64,000 bases of DNA from Novosphingobium marinum (GTDB lineage: Bacteria > Pseudomonadota > Alphaproteobacteria > Sphingomonadales > Sphingomonadaceae), in contig NZ_JACBZF010000001.1 in NCBI RefSeq assembly GCF_013408095.1, forward strand, positions 620,001 to 684,000, read 5' to 3'. Positions 16,251 to 24,818 of this stretch are shown here, piece by piece. Both the position numbers and the translations under genes were made by a program. Below the pieces are notes generated by a model. That model saw only the letters and a list, made by a program, of their open reading frames with translations. It was not told where the DNA came from and ran no database searches. The stretch's first letter is position 1; the number at the start of each line of letters is the position of its first letter.

Positions 16251-18191
16251 ATGATGAACGGGATTCTGCCCTCTTCGACTCGCAAGACGCTGCATTCCTG
16301 CAAGCGGTCGACAGTGCGCCTGCTCTCGCGTCTCGCGCGCGATCGCTCGGGCAACACGCTGATGATGGTCGCCGCATCGGCCGCGCCGCTGCTCGCGATG
16401 ATCGGCGGCGGAATCGACATGGGGCGCAGCTACCTGTCCGAATCGCGCCTTCAGCAGGCATGCGATGCAGGCGTACTCGCCGCGCGCAAGAAGCTCGGCT
16501 CCGCGGTGGTCACCGACGGCAACGTCCCGAGCGAAGTCGGGGACGTCGGCTATCGCTTCTTCAACCTCAATTTCCGCGACGGTGCCTATGGCACCGAGAA
16601 CCGGCAGTTCACGATGTCGCTGGAACAGGATTACTCGATCAGCGGCACTGCCACCGTCGATGTGCCGACCACGATCATGCAGATCTTCGGCAACACGAAC
16701 GTGCCGGTCAGCGTGAACTGCGAGGCGCGACTGAATTTCTCGAACACCGACGTGATGATGGTGCTCGATACGACAGGGTCCATGGCTCAGACAAATCCCG
16801 GCGACCCCGATACGCGGATCGGCGTGCTGAGGACAGTCGTGAAATCGTTCTGGAATCAGCTCGAGGGCGCCAAGGCCCCGGGCATCCGCATCCGCTACGG
16901 CTTCGTACCCTATTCAACTAACGTAAACGTGGGTCACTTGCTCGCGGACGACTGGGTCGTTGACACCTGGACCTACCAGTCGCGCGAATTCGACCACGAG
17001 GTGACTGAGCCCGGCACAGGAACGCGCACCTACTGGGACAATTTCTCGTACGTTTCCGGAAGCCAGAACATCTTCGTCCAGGATTCCTATCCGGCAACCT
17101 ATCATCACCCCTCGTTCGAGTATGGCTCCGGTTGGTACAGTTGCGACGAGCCCGCGCCGAACGCAACCGGGTACAGCGCAAACTACACGCTCATCTCCGA
17201 GACAACCGACGGCACCCGCACGATCCGCCACTATCGTCGCGTCATAAACGGCACGAACTACTGGGTCTCGCGCTCGGGCTCGACCTGCAACGTCGTGAAG
17301 GCCATCTACGACAACTATACCGACGAATTCGACGAAATTACCGAGCCCAAGCCGGGGAATACCGTAACGTACTGGCGCTATGCCCCGCTTTCGCGCGACG
17401 TGAGCAACTGGCGCTCCGAAACCGCAGGCTGCATCGAGGAACGCTCGACCTACCAGATCGACGATTACAGCAACGTCGACTTCACCCGCGCGCTCGATCT
17501 CGACCTCGACACGGTGCCGACTGCGGGAAATGCCGATACGCAGTGGCGCCCGATGTATCCGAACATAATCTACATCCGCAAACTCAACAGCGCGACCTCG
17601 AACGCCTTCTCGATCCCCGAGGACGTCGACAAGAAGAACTACTTTCAGCCGAAGCAGGCCCCCGGCCTGATCGCCTGCCCCACGCCGGCCCGCAACCTTG
17701 CCGAAATGAACGAGGCAGCGATCGACTCCTACCTCGCGAGCCTTAGCGTCAGCGGCCAGACCTATCACGATATCGGCATGATCTGGGGCGGACGTCTGAT
17801 TTCGCCGACCGGACTATTCTCGACCGAAAATGCCGACGAGCCGGGGCGTCCGACCAGCCGTCACCTCATTTTTCTGACGGACGGCGTCACCCAGCCGCTG
17901 GACATCGCGTACAGTGCGTACGGCATCGAACCGCTCGACACGCGTCGCTGGGACAAGACAAGCTCGGACTCGCTGCCGGAAACGGTCGAGGCGCGCTTCT
18001 CGGTCGCCTGCAACGAAGTGAAGAAGCGCAACATCACCGTCTGGGTCGTCGGCTTCGGAACGGTGATGACCGATATGCTCAAGACGTGTGCAGGCGATGG
18101 GCACTGGTTCCAGGCGGACGATGCCGCGCAACTGAACGACGTCTTCAACAAGATCGCCAAGGCGATGGGCGACCTGAGGATTTCCAAGTGA
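16251..18191 (+). CDS. TadG-like protein with von Willebrand factor A domain
   Basis: A 646-residue exported protein with an N-terminal Tad_N helix (DRSGNTLMMVAASAAPLLAM, about residues 31-50) and a von Willebrand A domain. The metal-site motif DTTGSM begins at 173. LIFLTDGVTQ and VWVVGFGTVM near the C-terminus are later strands of the same domain, so a Tyr- and Thr-rich insertion of roughly 280 residues splits it. This architecture is typical of TadG, which is thought to anchor Tad pili in the envelope. Start is uncertain between ATGs at 16251 and 16254 and a TTG at 16242. The stop overlaps the next gene by GTGA. Confidence 0.8.
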   Translation: MMNGILPSSTRKTLHSCKRSTVRLLSRLARDRSGNTLMMVAASAAPLLAMIGGGIDMGRSYLSESRLQQACDAGVLAARKKLGSAVVTDGNVPSEVGDVGYRFFNLNFRDGAYGTENRQFTMSLEQDYSISGTATVDVPTTIMQIFGNTNVPVSVNCEARLNFSNTDVMMVLDTTGSMAQTNPGDPDTRIGVLRTVVKSFWNQLEGAKAPGIRIRYGFVPYSTNVNVGHLLADDWVVDTWTYQSREFDHEVTEPGTGTRTYWDNFSYVSGSQNIFVQDSYPATYHHPSFEYGSGWYSCDEPAPNATGYSANYTLISETTDGTRTIRHYRRVINGTNYWVSRSGSTCNVVKAIYDNYTDEFDEITEPKPGNTVTYWRYAPLSRDVSNWRSETAGCIEERSTYQIDDYSNVDFTRALDLDLDTVPTAGNADTQWRPMYPNIIYIRKLNSATSNAFSIPEDVDKKNYFQPKQAPGLIACPTPARNLAEMNEAAIDSYLASLSVSGQTYHDIGMIWGGRLISPTGLFSTENADEPGRPTSRHLIFLTDGVTQPLDIAYSAYGIEPLDTRRWDKTSSDSLPETVEARFSVACNEVKKRNITVWVVGFGTVMTDMLKTCAGDGHWFQADDAAQLNDVFNKIAKAMGDLRISK

Positions 18192-18772
18192 TCCGCCGTC
18201 GCGACATCGTGCGCGACCGCAGGGGCACGGCGGCGGTCGAGTTCGCGCTGATCGCGCCGGTCTTCTTCATGCTCCTGCTCGGCGTCTTCGACATGGGATA
18301 CAACATGTACACCGCCTCGCTGTTGCACGGCGAAATCCAGAAGGCCGCGCGCGATTCCACGATCGAGGGCGCTGCGTCGAGCACGTCCGGCCTCGACAAC
18401 GAAGTAACCAAGGCGGTCCGCAATCTCGTGCCGGGATCGACCATCAATTTCGCGCGCAAGTCCTATGCTGACTACACCGACGTGAGCAGGCCTGAGGACT
18501 TCATCGACGGCGATTCCGATGGGGTATGCAACAACGGCGAGACTTTCGAGGACGCCAATGGAAACGGCACATGGGACGCCGACAGAGGCTCGACCGGTTT
18601 GGGCGGTGCTCGGGACGCGGTCCTTTACGAGGTCACCGTAAGCTACCCGCGGCTTTTCCCGATCTGGAAGCTGATCGATCAGGATCGCAACTTCAGCATG
18701 ACCGCGCGGACGGTCCTGCGCAACCAGCCCTACGATCTCCAGGGCGACCGTGCGGCCACCGGAACATGCTGA
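18188..18772 (+). CDS. TadE-like pseudopilin with calcium-loop-like insertion (third)
   Basis: A 194-residue TadE-family protein. The N-terminus RRGTAAVEFALIAPVFFMLL is the pseudopilin helix with its conserved Glu. The exported domain carries an acidic insertion at about 107-134 with DGDSDG and DANGNGTWDAD, which looks like paired calcium-binding loops of the dockerin or thrombospondin-3 kind. Translation starts at a GTG overlapping the upstream stop (GTGA). Calcium might stabilise or regulate the assembled fibre; that is an inference from the loop only. It heads the E-E pair of the second triplet. Confidence 0.8.
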   Translation: MIRRRDIVRDRRGTAAVEFALIAPVFFMLLLGVFDMGYNMYTASLLHGEIQKAARDSTIEGAASSTSGLDNEVTKAVRNLVPGSTINFARKSYADYTDVSRPEDFIDGDSDGVCNNGETFEDANGNGTWDADRGSTGLGGARDAVLYEVTVSYPRLFPIWKLIDQDRNFSMTARTVLRNQPYDLQGDRAATGTC

Positions 18773-19449
18773 TGCGTCGACTTCGTCGCCTGCTCGGCAG
18801 GCTCTCGGGCAATTCCTCGGGCGTTGCGATGACCGAGTTCGCGCTGTCGCTGCCCTTCATGATGACCGCAGGGCTGTGGGGCGTCGAACTTGCGAACTAT
18901 GCGCTCATAAACATGCGGGTCAGCCAGATCGCTATGCAGCTTGCCGACAACGCCTCGCGCATCGGCGACACCTCCAACCTCGACAATCGCAAGATCTACG
19001 AGGCGGACATCAACGACCTGCTCCTCGGTGCAAGCCTCCAGGGAGGCAATCGCCTCGAGTTCTTCGAGCACGGTCGCGCCATCATCAGCAGCCTCGAGGT
19101 CCATCCCGACCACGATGACGACCGGCAGTACATCGCCTGGCAGCGCTGCATGGGGAAAAAGAACTACGATTCGAGCTACGGTGTCGAAGGCGACGGAGCG
19201 GACGGCTCGCTGGACGGAATGGGACCCGAAGACGAGGAAGTCATCGCGTTCGAGGGCGAAGCCGTGATGTTCGTCGAAGTCGCCTACGATTACCAGGCGC
19301 TTATTTCACCGACCTTCGTCGGAGAGCCCGAGATCAGATCCATATCGTCGTTCACGGTCCGCTCGGATCGCGATCTCAGCCAGATATACCAGCGTCCCAG
19401 CGCATCCGATCCGGTCGCGCGCTGCGACGTCTACGTAAACACGGTCTGA
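18772..19449 (+). CDS. TadE-like pseudopilin (fourth)
   Basis: A 225-residue protein with an N-terminal pseudopilin helix (SSGVAMTEFALSLPFMMTAG, with the conserved Glu) followed by GVELANYALINMRVSQIAMQ. The exported domain is acidic, with HPDHDDD and a Gly/Asp-rich GVEGDGADGSLDG stretch, and has two cysteines (QRCMGKK and ARCDVYV) far apart that could form a disulfide. I chose the ATG at 18772, which overlaps the previous stop as TGATG; an ATG two codons earlier is an alternative. It ends the cluster, 13 bases before the convergent pdhB stop. Confidence 0.75.
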   Translation: MRRLRRLLGRLSGNSSGVAMTEFALSLPFMMTAGLWGVELANYALINMRVSQIAMQLADNASRIGDTSNLDNRKIYEADINDLLLGASLQGGNRLEFFEHGRAIISSLEVHPDHDDDRQYIAWQRCMGKKNYDSSYGVEGDGADGSLDGMGPEDEEVIAFEGEAVMFVEVAYDYQALISPTFVGEPEIRSISSFTVRSDRDLSQIYQRPSASDPVARCDVYVNTV

Positions 19450-19462
19450 CTTCGCCGCGCAA

Positions 19463-20860
19463 TCAATCGCGGTAACAGACCTTCTTGGCCGCCGCGACCA
19501 CCCGACCCGCATCGATCAGCGAGGCCTTTTCGAGATTGGCAGCATAAGGCAAGGGCACGTCTTCGTTGCAAACCCTGAGGACAGGGGCGTCGAGTTGGTC
19601 GAAGCCGTCCTCCATGCAGATCGCCACGACTTCGGAAGCGATCGAGCAGGTCGGCCAGCCTTCTTCGGCAATAACGAGTCGATGGGTTTTGGCGAGGCTG
19701 TCGAGAATGGCTTGCCGGTCGAGCGGGCGAAGCGTGCGCAAGTCGATGACTTCGGCTTCGATCCCCTCCCCGGCCAGCTTTTCGGCAGCTTCGAGCGAGA
19801 CACCGACGCCGATTGAATAGCTGACGATGGTGACGTCCGAACCTTCGCGCACGATGCGCGCCTTGCCGATGGGAAGGACATGGTCGTCAAGCTCGGGAAG
19901 TTCGAAACTGCGCCCGTAGACCAGCTCGTTTTCGAGAAAGACCACCGGATCCTCCGAGCGGATCGCCGCCTTTAGCAGTCCCTTGGCATCCGACGAGTCA
20001 TACGGTGCGATGACGACCAGCCCGGGTACGCTCGCATACCAGGGCGCGTAGTTCTGCGAATGCTGGGCCGCGACGCGCGCGGCCGCTCCGTTCGGGCCAC
20101 GGAAAACCACGGGGCAACGCATCTGGCCACCCGACATGTAATTCGTCTTCGCCGCCGAATTGATGATGTGATCGATCGCCTGCATCGCGAAGTTGAAGGT
20201 CATGAACTCGACGACGGGACGCAGACCGCCCATCGCCGCGCCGGTACCGATACCGGCAAATCCGTATTCGGTGATCGGCGTATCGATGACACGCTTCGCT
20301 CCGAACTCGGCGAGAAGGCCCTGCGTGACCTTGTAGGCGCCCTGGTACTCGGCAACCTCCTCGCCCATGATGAATACGCGCTCGTCGCGGCGCATCTCTT
20401 CCGCCATTGCATCGCGCAGTGCTTCGCGCACGGTAATCGACTTCATGTTCGTGCCGTGCGGAACCCCGGAATCCGTTTTCGGCTTCTTGCCCGTTTCCAG
20501 CCCGTCAGTCGAACCGGCCGCATCCTTCGCCTTTGCGGTCCCGGAATGCTCCGCTTTCTGTGCCTGTTCGGGCGCCTCGATCTTCGGGGCCGGAGCCTCT
20601 ACTTCCGCGGCGTCCTCGCCCTCGCCGGCAAGCACCGCGATGACGGTCCCTACCTTCACATTCTCGGTACCCTCGGGCACGACGAGCTTCCCGACGGTGC
20701 CCTCGTCGATGGACTCGACCTCCATCGTCGCCTTGTCGGTCTCGATCTCGGCGAGGATGTCGCCCGCGGAAACCTCGTCGCCTTCCTTGACGAGCCACTT
20801 GGCGAGCTTGCCTTCCTCCATGGTCGGGGAAAGCGCCGGCATCTGGATCTCGATGGTCAT
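19463..20860 (-). CDS. pdhB: Pyruvate dehydrogenase E1 beta subunit with N-terminal lipoyl domain
   Basis: Beta subunit of the thiamine-diphosphate-dependent E1 component, converting pyruvate to acetyl groups on E2. The 465-residue protein begins with a biotinyl/lipoyl domain (residues 1-80) with the lipoylated Lys43 in [13 protein letters not shown], then an Ala/Pro/Glu linker, then the E1-beta core from about residue 140 ([37 protein letters not shown]). A lipoyl domain on E1-beta is a known alphaproteobacterial variant. The frame stays open 160 codons further upstream inside pdhA, but the ATG at 20860 overlaps the pdhA stop (ATGA) and begins the lipoyl domain exactly. Confidence 0.95.
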   Translation of the reverse strand: MTIEIQMPALSPTMEEGKLAKWLVKEGDEVSAGDILAEIETDKATMEVESIDEGTVGKLVVPEGTENVKVGTVIAVLAGEGEDAAEVEAPAPKIEAPEQAQKAEHSGTAKAKDAAGSTDGLETGKKPKTDSGVPHGTNMKSITVREALRDAMAEEMRRDERVFIMGEEVAEYQGAYKVTQGLLAEFGAKRVIDTPITEYGFAGIGTGAAMGGLRPVVEFMTFNFAMQAIDHIINSAAKTNYMSGGQMRCPVVFRGPNGAAARVAAQHSQNYAPWYASVPGLVVIAPYDSSDAKGLLKAAIRSEDPVVFLENELVYGRSFELPELDDHVLPIGKARIVREGSDVTIVSYSIGVGVSLEAAEKLAGEGIEAEVIDLRTLRPLDRQAILDSLAKTHRLVIAEEGWPTCSIASEVVAICMEDGFDQLDAPVLRVCNEDVPLPYAANLEKASLIDAGRVVAAAKKVCYRD

Positions 20861-21936
20861 TCGTAGGTGTCCACCAGCACATCGGTATAGAGTTCGGACA
20901 TGTCGGGCTCGGGCGAACTCTCGGCAAAGTCGGCAGCCTCGGCGATGCGGGCGCGGACTTCCTTGTCGAGTTTCTTGAGATCGTCCTCGGGCACGCCCAT
21001 TTCCACAAGTTCCTTCTTTGCGGCTTCGATAGGGTCGCGGGTTTCTCGCATCGCCTTCACTTCGTCGCGGGTACGGTACTTCGCCGGGTCGGACATCGAA
21101 TGGCCCCGATAGCGATAAGTGTTCAGTTCCATGAGGATCGGGCCATTGCCCTTGCGAACGAAGTCGATCGCGACCTCGGCGGCCTGCCTGACCTTGAGGA
21201 CATCCATGCCGTCCACGTCCATGCCCGGAATGCGGAATGCGGTGCCTCGTCTGTAGAATTCCGTCTCGGCGGACGACCGCTTGACCGCCGTACCCATGGC
21301 GTAGCCGTTGTTCTCGATGACGAAGACGATCGGCAGCTTCCACAGCGATGCCATGTTGAACGTTTCGTAGACCTGCCCCTGGTTGGCGGCACCGTCTCCG
21401 AAGTACGCCATGCAGATACCGCCATCGTCGCGATAGCGATGTGCAAAGGCCAGTCCCGCCCCCAGCGGTACCTGTGCCCCGACGATCCCGTGCCCGCCGT
21501 AGAAACGATGCTCGACGCTGAACATGTGCATCGAGCCGCCCTTGCCCTTGGAAATGCCCGATTGCCGGCCAGTGAGCTCGGCCATGATGACCTTCGGGTC
21601 GATGCCGTATGCCAGCATGTGGCCGTGATCGCGGTAGCCCGTGATCACGCTGTCCTTGTCACCGTCGAGTGCGGACTGAAGTCCGACTGCAACTGCCTCC
21701 TGGCCGATATAGAGATGACAGAACCCGCCGATCAGGCCGAGGCCGTAAAGCTGGCCGGCGCGTTCCTCGAACCGGCGGATGAGCAGCATCTGCTCGTAGA
21801 ATTCGAGAAGCTGTTCCTTCCCTGCCTCGAACCGCGGATCCTTTTCGTAGGCCTCCTGCAAACTCCGCAGCGCGAAATCGTCCTCCTGCTCAGATGCCTC
21901 CGACGATTTTGCGCGGCTTCTAGCTGGCTTGGCCAA
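20857..21936 (-). CDS. pdhA: Pyruvate dehydrogenase E1 alpha subunit
   Basis: Alpha subunit of heterotetrameric E1. The 359-residue protein has the thiamine diphosphate/Mg motif beginning [12 protein letters not shown] (180-191) and ending about 30 residues later in [17 protein letters not shown] and [15 protein letters not shown] are typical. It is translationally coupled to pdhB by an ATGA overlap. An FtsB-like gene lies about 100 bases upstream on the same strand, the usual alphaproteobacterial neighbourhood. The E2 gene pdhC is not adjacent; the next genes downstream are on the other strand. Confidence 0.95.
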   Translation of the reverse strand: MAKPARSRAKSSEASEQEDDFALRSLQEAYEKDPRFEAGKEQLLEFYEQMLLIRRFEERAGQLYGLGLIGGFCHLYIGQEAVAVGLQSALDGDKDSVITGYRDHGHMLAYGIDPKVIMAELTGRQSGISKGKGGSMHMFSVEHRFYGGHGIVGAQVPLGAGLAFAHRYRDDGGICMAYFGDGAANQGQVYETFNMASLWKLPIVFVIENNGYAMGTAVKRSSAETEFYRRGTAFRIPGMDVDGMDVLKVRQAAEVAIDFVRKGNGPILMELNTYRYRGHSMSDPAKYRTRDEVKAMRETRDPIEAAKKELVEMGVPEDDLKKLDKEVRARIAEAADFAESSPEPDMSELYTDVLVDTYE

Positions 21937-22041
21937 TGCATGCTCCCTTGGTGCGTTGCTTCTAGGCGATATAGGACCGGCCCGGTGTCAACGAAAGCAC
22001 GGTGTCGGATTTTTCGGAAAACCGCGTGCGGCAGGATCCGG

Positions 22042-22353
22042 TCAGTCGAGAAGCATGACCATTTCGTCGGGGTGCGCGACATTGAGATTGCTGCGCAGCA
22101 ATTCCCCGGCAAGATCCGGGTCGGCGTCGCGCGGATCGAGCAGGTCGACACGGTTGCGAAGACGATCCCTCTCGGCCTCGAGATTGGCGATCTGATCGAT
22201 GCGTTGATCGAGCATCCGCTGGTTTTCACTCCACGCCAGCAGGCCGCTCGGTCCGGCAAGTGCGAAGCCAGCCATCATCAGCAGACACATCAGAGCAGCG
22301 CCCTGGGCCAGGCCTTCCTTGATCAATCGGGGTTCGCTGCGGCGATGCTTCAT
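22042..22353 (-). CDS. FtsB/DivIC-like septum formation initiator protein
   Basis: A 103-residue bitopic protein: basic cytoplasmic start (MKHRRSEPRL), one transmembrane helix (about 15-38) and a short leucine-zipper-like coil (ENQRMLDQRIDQIANLEAER) followed by LRSNLNVAHPDEMVML. This is the FtsB/DivIC pattern, whose members link FtsL and FtsQ in the divisome. In alphaproteobacteria the gene commonly sits just upstream of pdhA, as here. The frame is open to 22425, but the ATG at 22353 gives normal length and the charge arrangement expected of a type II membrane protein. Confidence 0.8.
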   Translation of the reverse strand: MKHRRSEPRLIKEGLAQGAALMCLLMMAGFALAGPSGLLAWSENQRMLDQRIDQIANLEAERDRLRNRVDLLDPRDADPDLAGELLRSNLNVAHPDEMVMLLD

Positions 22354-22442
22354 CTTGACGATAGAATCACGTTTGGGAAACGCATTCAAGCGATTTCGCG
22401 GGCTTGGAAGCCGTATTTGCGACAAGCCACTAGGATGGCAAA

Positions 22443-22519
22443 TGGTGCGCCCGACAGGATTCGAACCTGTGGCCCCCGGATTAGGAATCCGATGCTCTAT
22501 CCTGCTGAGCTACGGGCGC
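22443..22519 (-). tRNA. tRNA-Arg (anticodon CCT)
   Basis: A 77-base cloverleaf read on the minus strand. The acceptor stem is GCGCCCG with CGGGCGC, the discriminator is A, and the 3' CCA is encoded. The D-arm contains AGCTCAGC. The anticodon stem CGGA/TCCG encloses TTCCTAA, giving anticodon CCT for AGG codons. The T-arm contains GGTTCGAATCC. It stands between the FtsB-like gene and a DUF1178 gene, all on the same strand. Confidence 0.96.
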
Positions 22520-22573
22520 ACGCAGCACGCGTTTAGAGCGCGCACGAATCCAATGCAATCGCGCCTTGGCCGA

Positions 22574-23047
22574 TCAGTTGGTTTCGTCGGGAGGAGCAAC
22601 CGGAAACGGGAGCGGAGCAACCTCGATGCCCTCGTCGATCAAGGCGTGAGCCTCTTCCGCCGTTGCCTCTCCATGGATCGTCTCGCGTTCGCGCTCGCCA
22701 TAGTGCATCGCGCGCGACTGTTCCGCGAAGTCGTCGCCGACCCAGCGCGAATTCTTCAGCGCCTCGCCTTGCATCCTGGCGAGCTTTTGCATCGCCTGTG
22801 CGACCTCCGGTGGAAGCGCCTCGCTCGCCACGGGGGTGCGTGCGGGGGATGTAGCATTGCGCGTGCCGGACTGATTGCCCTTGCGACCGACACGCGGAGC
22901 CATGACGGCCTTTTCCACATCGTGGGACCCGCATTGCGGACACGCGACAAGGCCCCGCTCCTTTTGGGCGGCAAAGTCTTCGGAAGAACCGAACCAGCCC
23001 TCGAACCGGTGCCCGGCAGGCTGGCATGCAAGATCGAAAACTATCAT
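22574..23047 (-). CDS. DUF1178 family protein
   Basis: A 157-residue protein of the DUF1178 family, common in alphaproteobacteria and of unknown function. The N-terminus MIVFDLACQPAGHRFEGWFG followed by ACPQCGSHDVEKA is diagnostic. Cys8, His13 and the CPQC pair probably form a small zinc-ribbon-like knuckle. The middle is low-complexity and the C-terminus has the conserved SRWVGDDFAEQSRAMHYGE segment. It lies 8 bases downstream of a nitrilase-family gene and so probably ends a three-gene glutaredoxin-hydrolase-DUF1178 operon. Confidence 0.85.
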   Translation of the reverse strand: MIVFDLACQPAGHRFEGWFGSSEDFAAQKERGLVACPQCGSHDVEKAVMAPRVGRKGNQSGTRNATSPARTPVASEALPPEVAQAMQKLARMQGEALKNSRWVGDDFAEQSRAMHYGERERETIHGEATAEEAHALIDEGIEVAPLPFPVAPPDETN

Positions 23048-23055
23048 TTGATTGC

Positions 23056-23892
23056 CTAGATGGTGTCTCGCGGGTCAAAGGCAATGTCCCGGCGGTTCGC
23101 CAGACTCGGCAATTTTTCCCTGACTTCAGCTATTCGTTCGCGCTTTATTTCCGCGTAACCGAGTGCGGGCCCTTCCCCTCCAAGGTCCAGCAGCACCTCG
23201 CCCCACGGATCGACGAAGAGGCTGTGCCCATAGGTTTCCCTGCCGTCCTCGTGCTTGCCGACTTGTGCGGCAGCGACGACATAGGCGCTTGCCTCGATCG
23301 CCCGCGCGCGATGAAGGACATGCCAGTGCGGCTTGCCGGTCGGGACGGTAAATGCAGCCGGGATGGCGATCACGTCGCAACCATGCCGTCCGAGTGCATC
23401 GTACAGTCCCGGAAAGCGGATGTCGTAGCAGACCGAAAGACCAAGCCGGCCGGCAGGCGTCATGACGCTCACCACTTCGTTCCCCGGCTCGTACACGTTC
23501 GATTCCCGCCAGCTCTCGCCCTCGTCAAGGTCGACGTCGAACATGTGCATCTTGTCGTAGCGCGCCGCGATATTGCCCGAGCCATCGATCACGAAAGCCC
23601 GGTTGGCCCAACGCCCGCTATCGTCGACCGCCACGGCAAGCGAACCGATGGCAATCCAGAGCCCCTCGCGAGCCGCAACATCCCGCATGGCCGAAAGGAC
23701 GCGGTCTTCGGTCTCGACCGTAACCGACTGGGCAGCTCTGGCGCGTTTGCGATCAAGAAGTCCCGACATCTCGGGCGTAAACATTATCTCGGCGCCATCG
23801 CTGCGCGCCCGACGGGCCGCCACGATCATTGTCCGCGCATTGGCGTCGGGATCAATCCCGCTGTTCATCTGCAGGATCGCGACACGCGTCAC
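23056..23892 (-). CDS. Carbon-nitrogen hydrolase (nitrilase superfamily, Nit-like)
   Basis: A 278-residue amidase of the nitrilase superfamily with the full catalytic triad: Glu41 in FTPEMSG, Lys114 in YDKMHMFD and Cys155 in LSVCYDIRFP. The pattern around these residues is closest to the Nit1/Nit2 branch, which in other organisms hydrolyses deaminated glutathione (metabolite repair) or omega-amides. The substrate is not fixed by sequence, but the gene for glutaredoxin only 3 bases upstream fits a glutathione link. No signal peptide; cytosolic. Confidence 0.88.
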   Translation of the reverse strand: MTRVAILQMNSGIDPDANARTMIVAARRARSDGAEIMFTPEMSGLLDRKRARAAQSVTVETEDRVLSAMRDVAAREGLWIAIGSLAVAVDDSGRWANRAFVIDGSGNIAARYDKMHMFDVDLDEGESWRESNVYEPGNEVVSVMTPAGRLGLSVCYDIRFPGLYDALGRHGCDVIAIPAAFTVPTGKPHWHVLHRARAIEASAYVVAAAQVGKHEDGRETYGHSLFVDPWGEVLLDLGGEGPALGYAEIKRERIAEVREKLPSLANRRDIAFDPRDTI

Positions 23893-23895
23893 CGA

Positions 23896-24159
23896 TCAGA
23901 GTCCCAATATGGCGTCGAGCTTGCCCTGCCTGTCCAGTGCGTTGATGTCGTCGAATCCGCCCAGAGCCTCGCCATCCACGATCACTTGCGGGACCGTACG
24001 CGCGCCCGGCACGCGTTGAGTCATTTCGGCGCGCTTGGCGCTGTCCATGGTCACGTCGTGCTCGGTGTAGGAAACGCCCTTCTTGTCGAGCAACGCCTTG
24101 GCCGCGACGCAGTATGGGCAGCCCCATTTCGAATACATTTCAACGTTGGGCGATCCCAT
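23896..24159 (-). CDS. grxC: Glutaredoxin 3 (GrxC type)
   Basis: A 87-residue dithiol glutaredoxin with the active site CPYC at 14-17, the cis-Pro segment TVPQVIVDGE and the glutathione-binding GGFDDINAL. It reduces protein and glutathione mixed disulfides using glutathione. It is first in the operon with the nitrilase-like and DUF1178 genes, transcribed divergently from the small heat-shock gene. The order grxC, nitrilase-family hydrolase, DUF1178 recurs in sphingomonads and related groups, supporting a shared thiol or metabolite-repair role. Confidence 0.93.
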   Translation of the reverse strand: MGSPNVEMYSKWGCPYCVAAKALLDKKGVSYTEHDVTMDSAKRAEMTQRVPGARTVPQVIVDGEALGGFDDINALDRQGKLDAILGL

Positions 24160-24181
24160 TCTCGTCAGGTCCTTTCGGGCT

Positions 24182-24209
24182 CTTGAAAGCGCGGCGCGCT
24201 ATCATATCT
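24182..24209 (+). promoter_or_regulatory. Heat-shock (RpoH-type) promoter candidate
   Basis: CTTGAA at 24182-24187 and CATATCT at 24203-24209, 15 bases apart, approximate the alphaproteobacterial RpoH consensus (CTTGAA, then CYTATNT). It lies about 105 bases before the Hsp20 start, which fits the length of the structured leader described separately. Spacing is slightly short of the usual 17. Confidence 0.5.
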
Positions 24210-24210
24210 C

Positions 24211-24314
24211 GTGACTGGTGTCATGCGCCGCAAGGGCATGGGGCCGCAACCGGGAGGCGCCGGCACGCCGGGTCTCCCTCGAACCGAAAATTGCTCTGTT
24301 GGAGGATTTTTGAA
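24211..24314 (+). ncRNA. Probable ROSE-type RNA thermometer in the hsp20 leader
   Basis: The leader can form three hairpins. CATGC/GCATG lies near its start. A second stem pairs GGGAG with CTCCC. The last, at about 24287-24312, pairs AAAATTGCT with the ribosome-binding region GGAGGATTTT. The TTGCT facing AGGA, with a G-G mismatch and an unpaired C, is the hallmark of ROSE elements, which melt with heat to release the Shine-Dalgarno sequence of small heat-shock genes in alphaproteobacteria. The exact transcript start is not known. Confidence 0.6.
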
Positions 24315-24785
24315 ATGAACCGATTCGATCTTTCCCCCTATCGCCGCTCGATGGTCGGCTTCGACCGCCTGTTCGACATGCTCGAAAACCAGGCTCGCGG
24401 CACTTCGGGTGACAACTACCCGCCCTTTAATATCGAGCGCCGCGGCGACGATGCCTATCGCATCACCATTGCTGTCGCCGGATTCAAGCCGGACGACCTC
24501 GATATCGTTGCCAAGCAGAACATGCTGGTGGTCCAGGGCAACAAGTCCGACGAGGCTGCCGATGGCGAGATGCTGCATGTCGGCATCGCGCAGCGCGGCT
24601 TCGAACGCCGTTTCGAACTGGCCGATTACGTTCGGGTCGACTCGGCGAACCTCGAGGATGGCTTGCTGATCATCGATCTCGTGCGCGAGGTGCCCGAGGC
24701 GATGAAGCCCAAGAAGATCGCCATCGGCGGTCGCAAACCCCTGTCCATCGTCGACGACAACGACGATGACAGCGCAGCGGCGTGA
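24315..24785 (+). CDS. Small heat-shock protein Hsp20 (IbpA-like)
   Basis: A 156-residue alpha-crystallin-domain chaperone that holds unfolding proteins in an ATP-independent way. The N-terminal MNRFDLSPYRRSMVGFDRLF matches IbpA/HspA-type proteins. The core runs from about PPFNIERRGDDAYRI to LADYVRVDSANLEDGLLII. The tail KPKKIAIGG carries an I-x-I motif used in oligomer assembly. GGAGG sits 9 bases before the ATG, within the putative thermometer hairpin. Expression is probably controlled at both transcription (RpoH-like promoter) and translation. Confidence 0.93.
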   Translation: MNRFDLSPYRRSMVGFDRLFDMLENQARGTSGDNYPPFNIERRGDDAYRITIAVAGFKPDDLDIVAKQNMLVVQGNKSDEAADGEMLHVGIAQRGFERRFELADYVRVDSANLEDGLLIIDLVREVPEAMKPKKIAIGGRKPLSIVDDNDDDSAAA

Positions 24786-24818
24786 TCGCCACAAGCACTT
24801 GATAAGCTAAAATAAAAA

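Noticed and set aside
20861-21343. 160-codon in-frame extension upstream of pdhB
   Set aside because: It lies inside pdhA in another frame, has no similarity to a domain, and pdhB has a proper ATG with an ATGA overlap at the start of its lipoyl domain.
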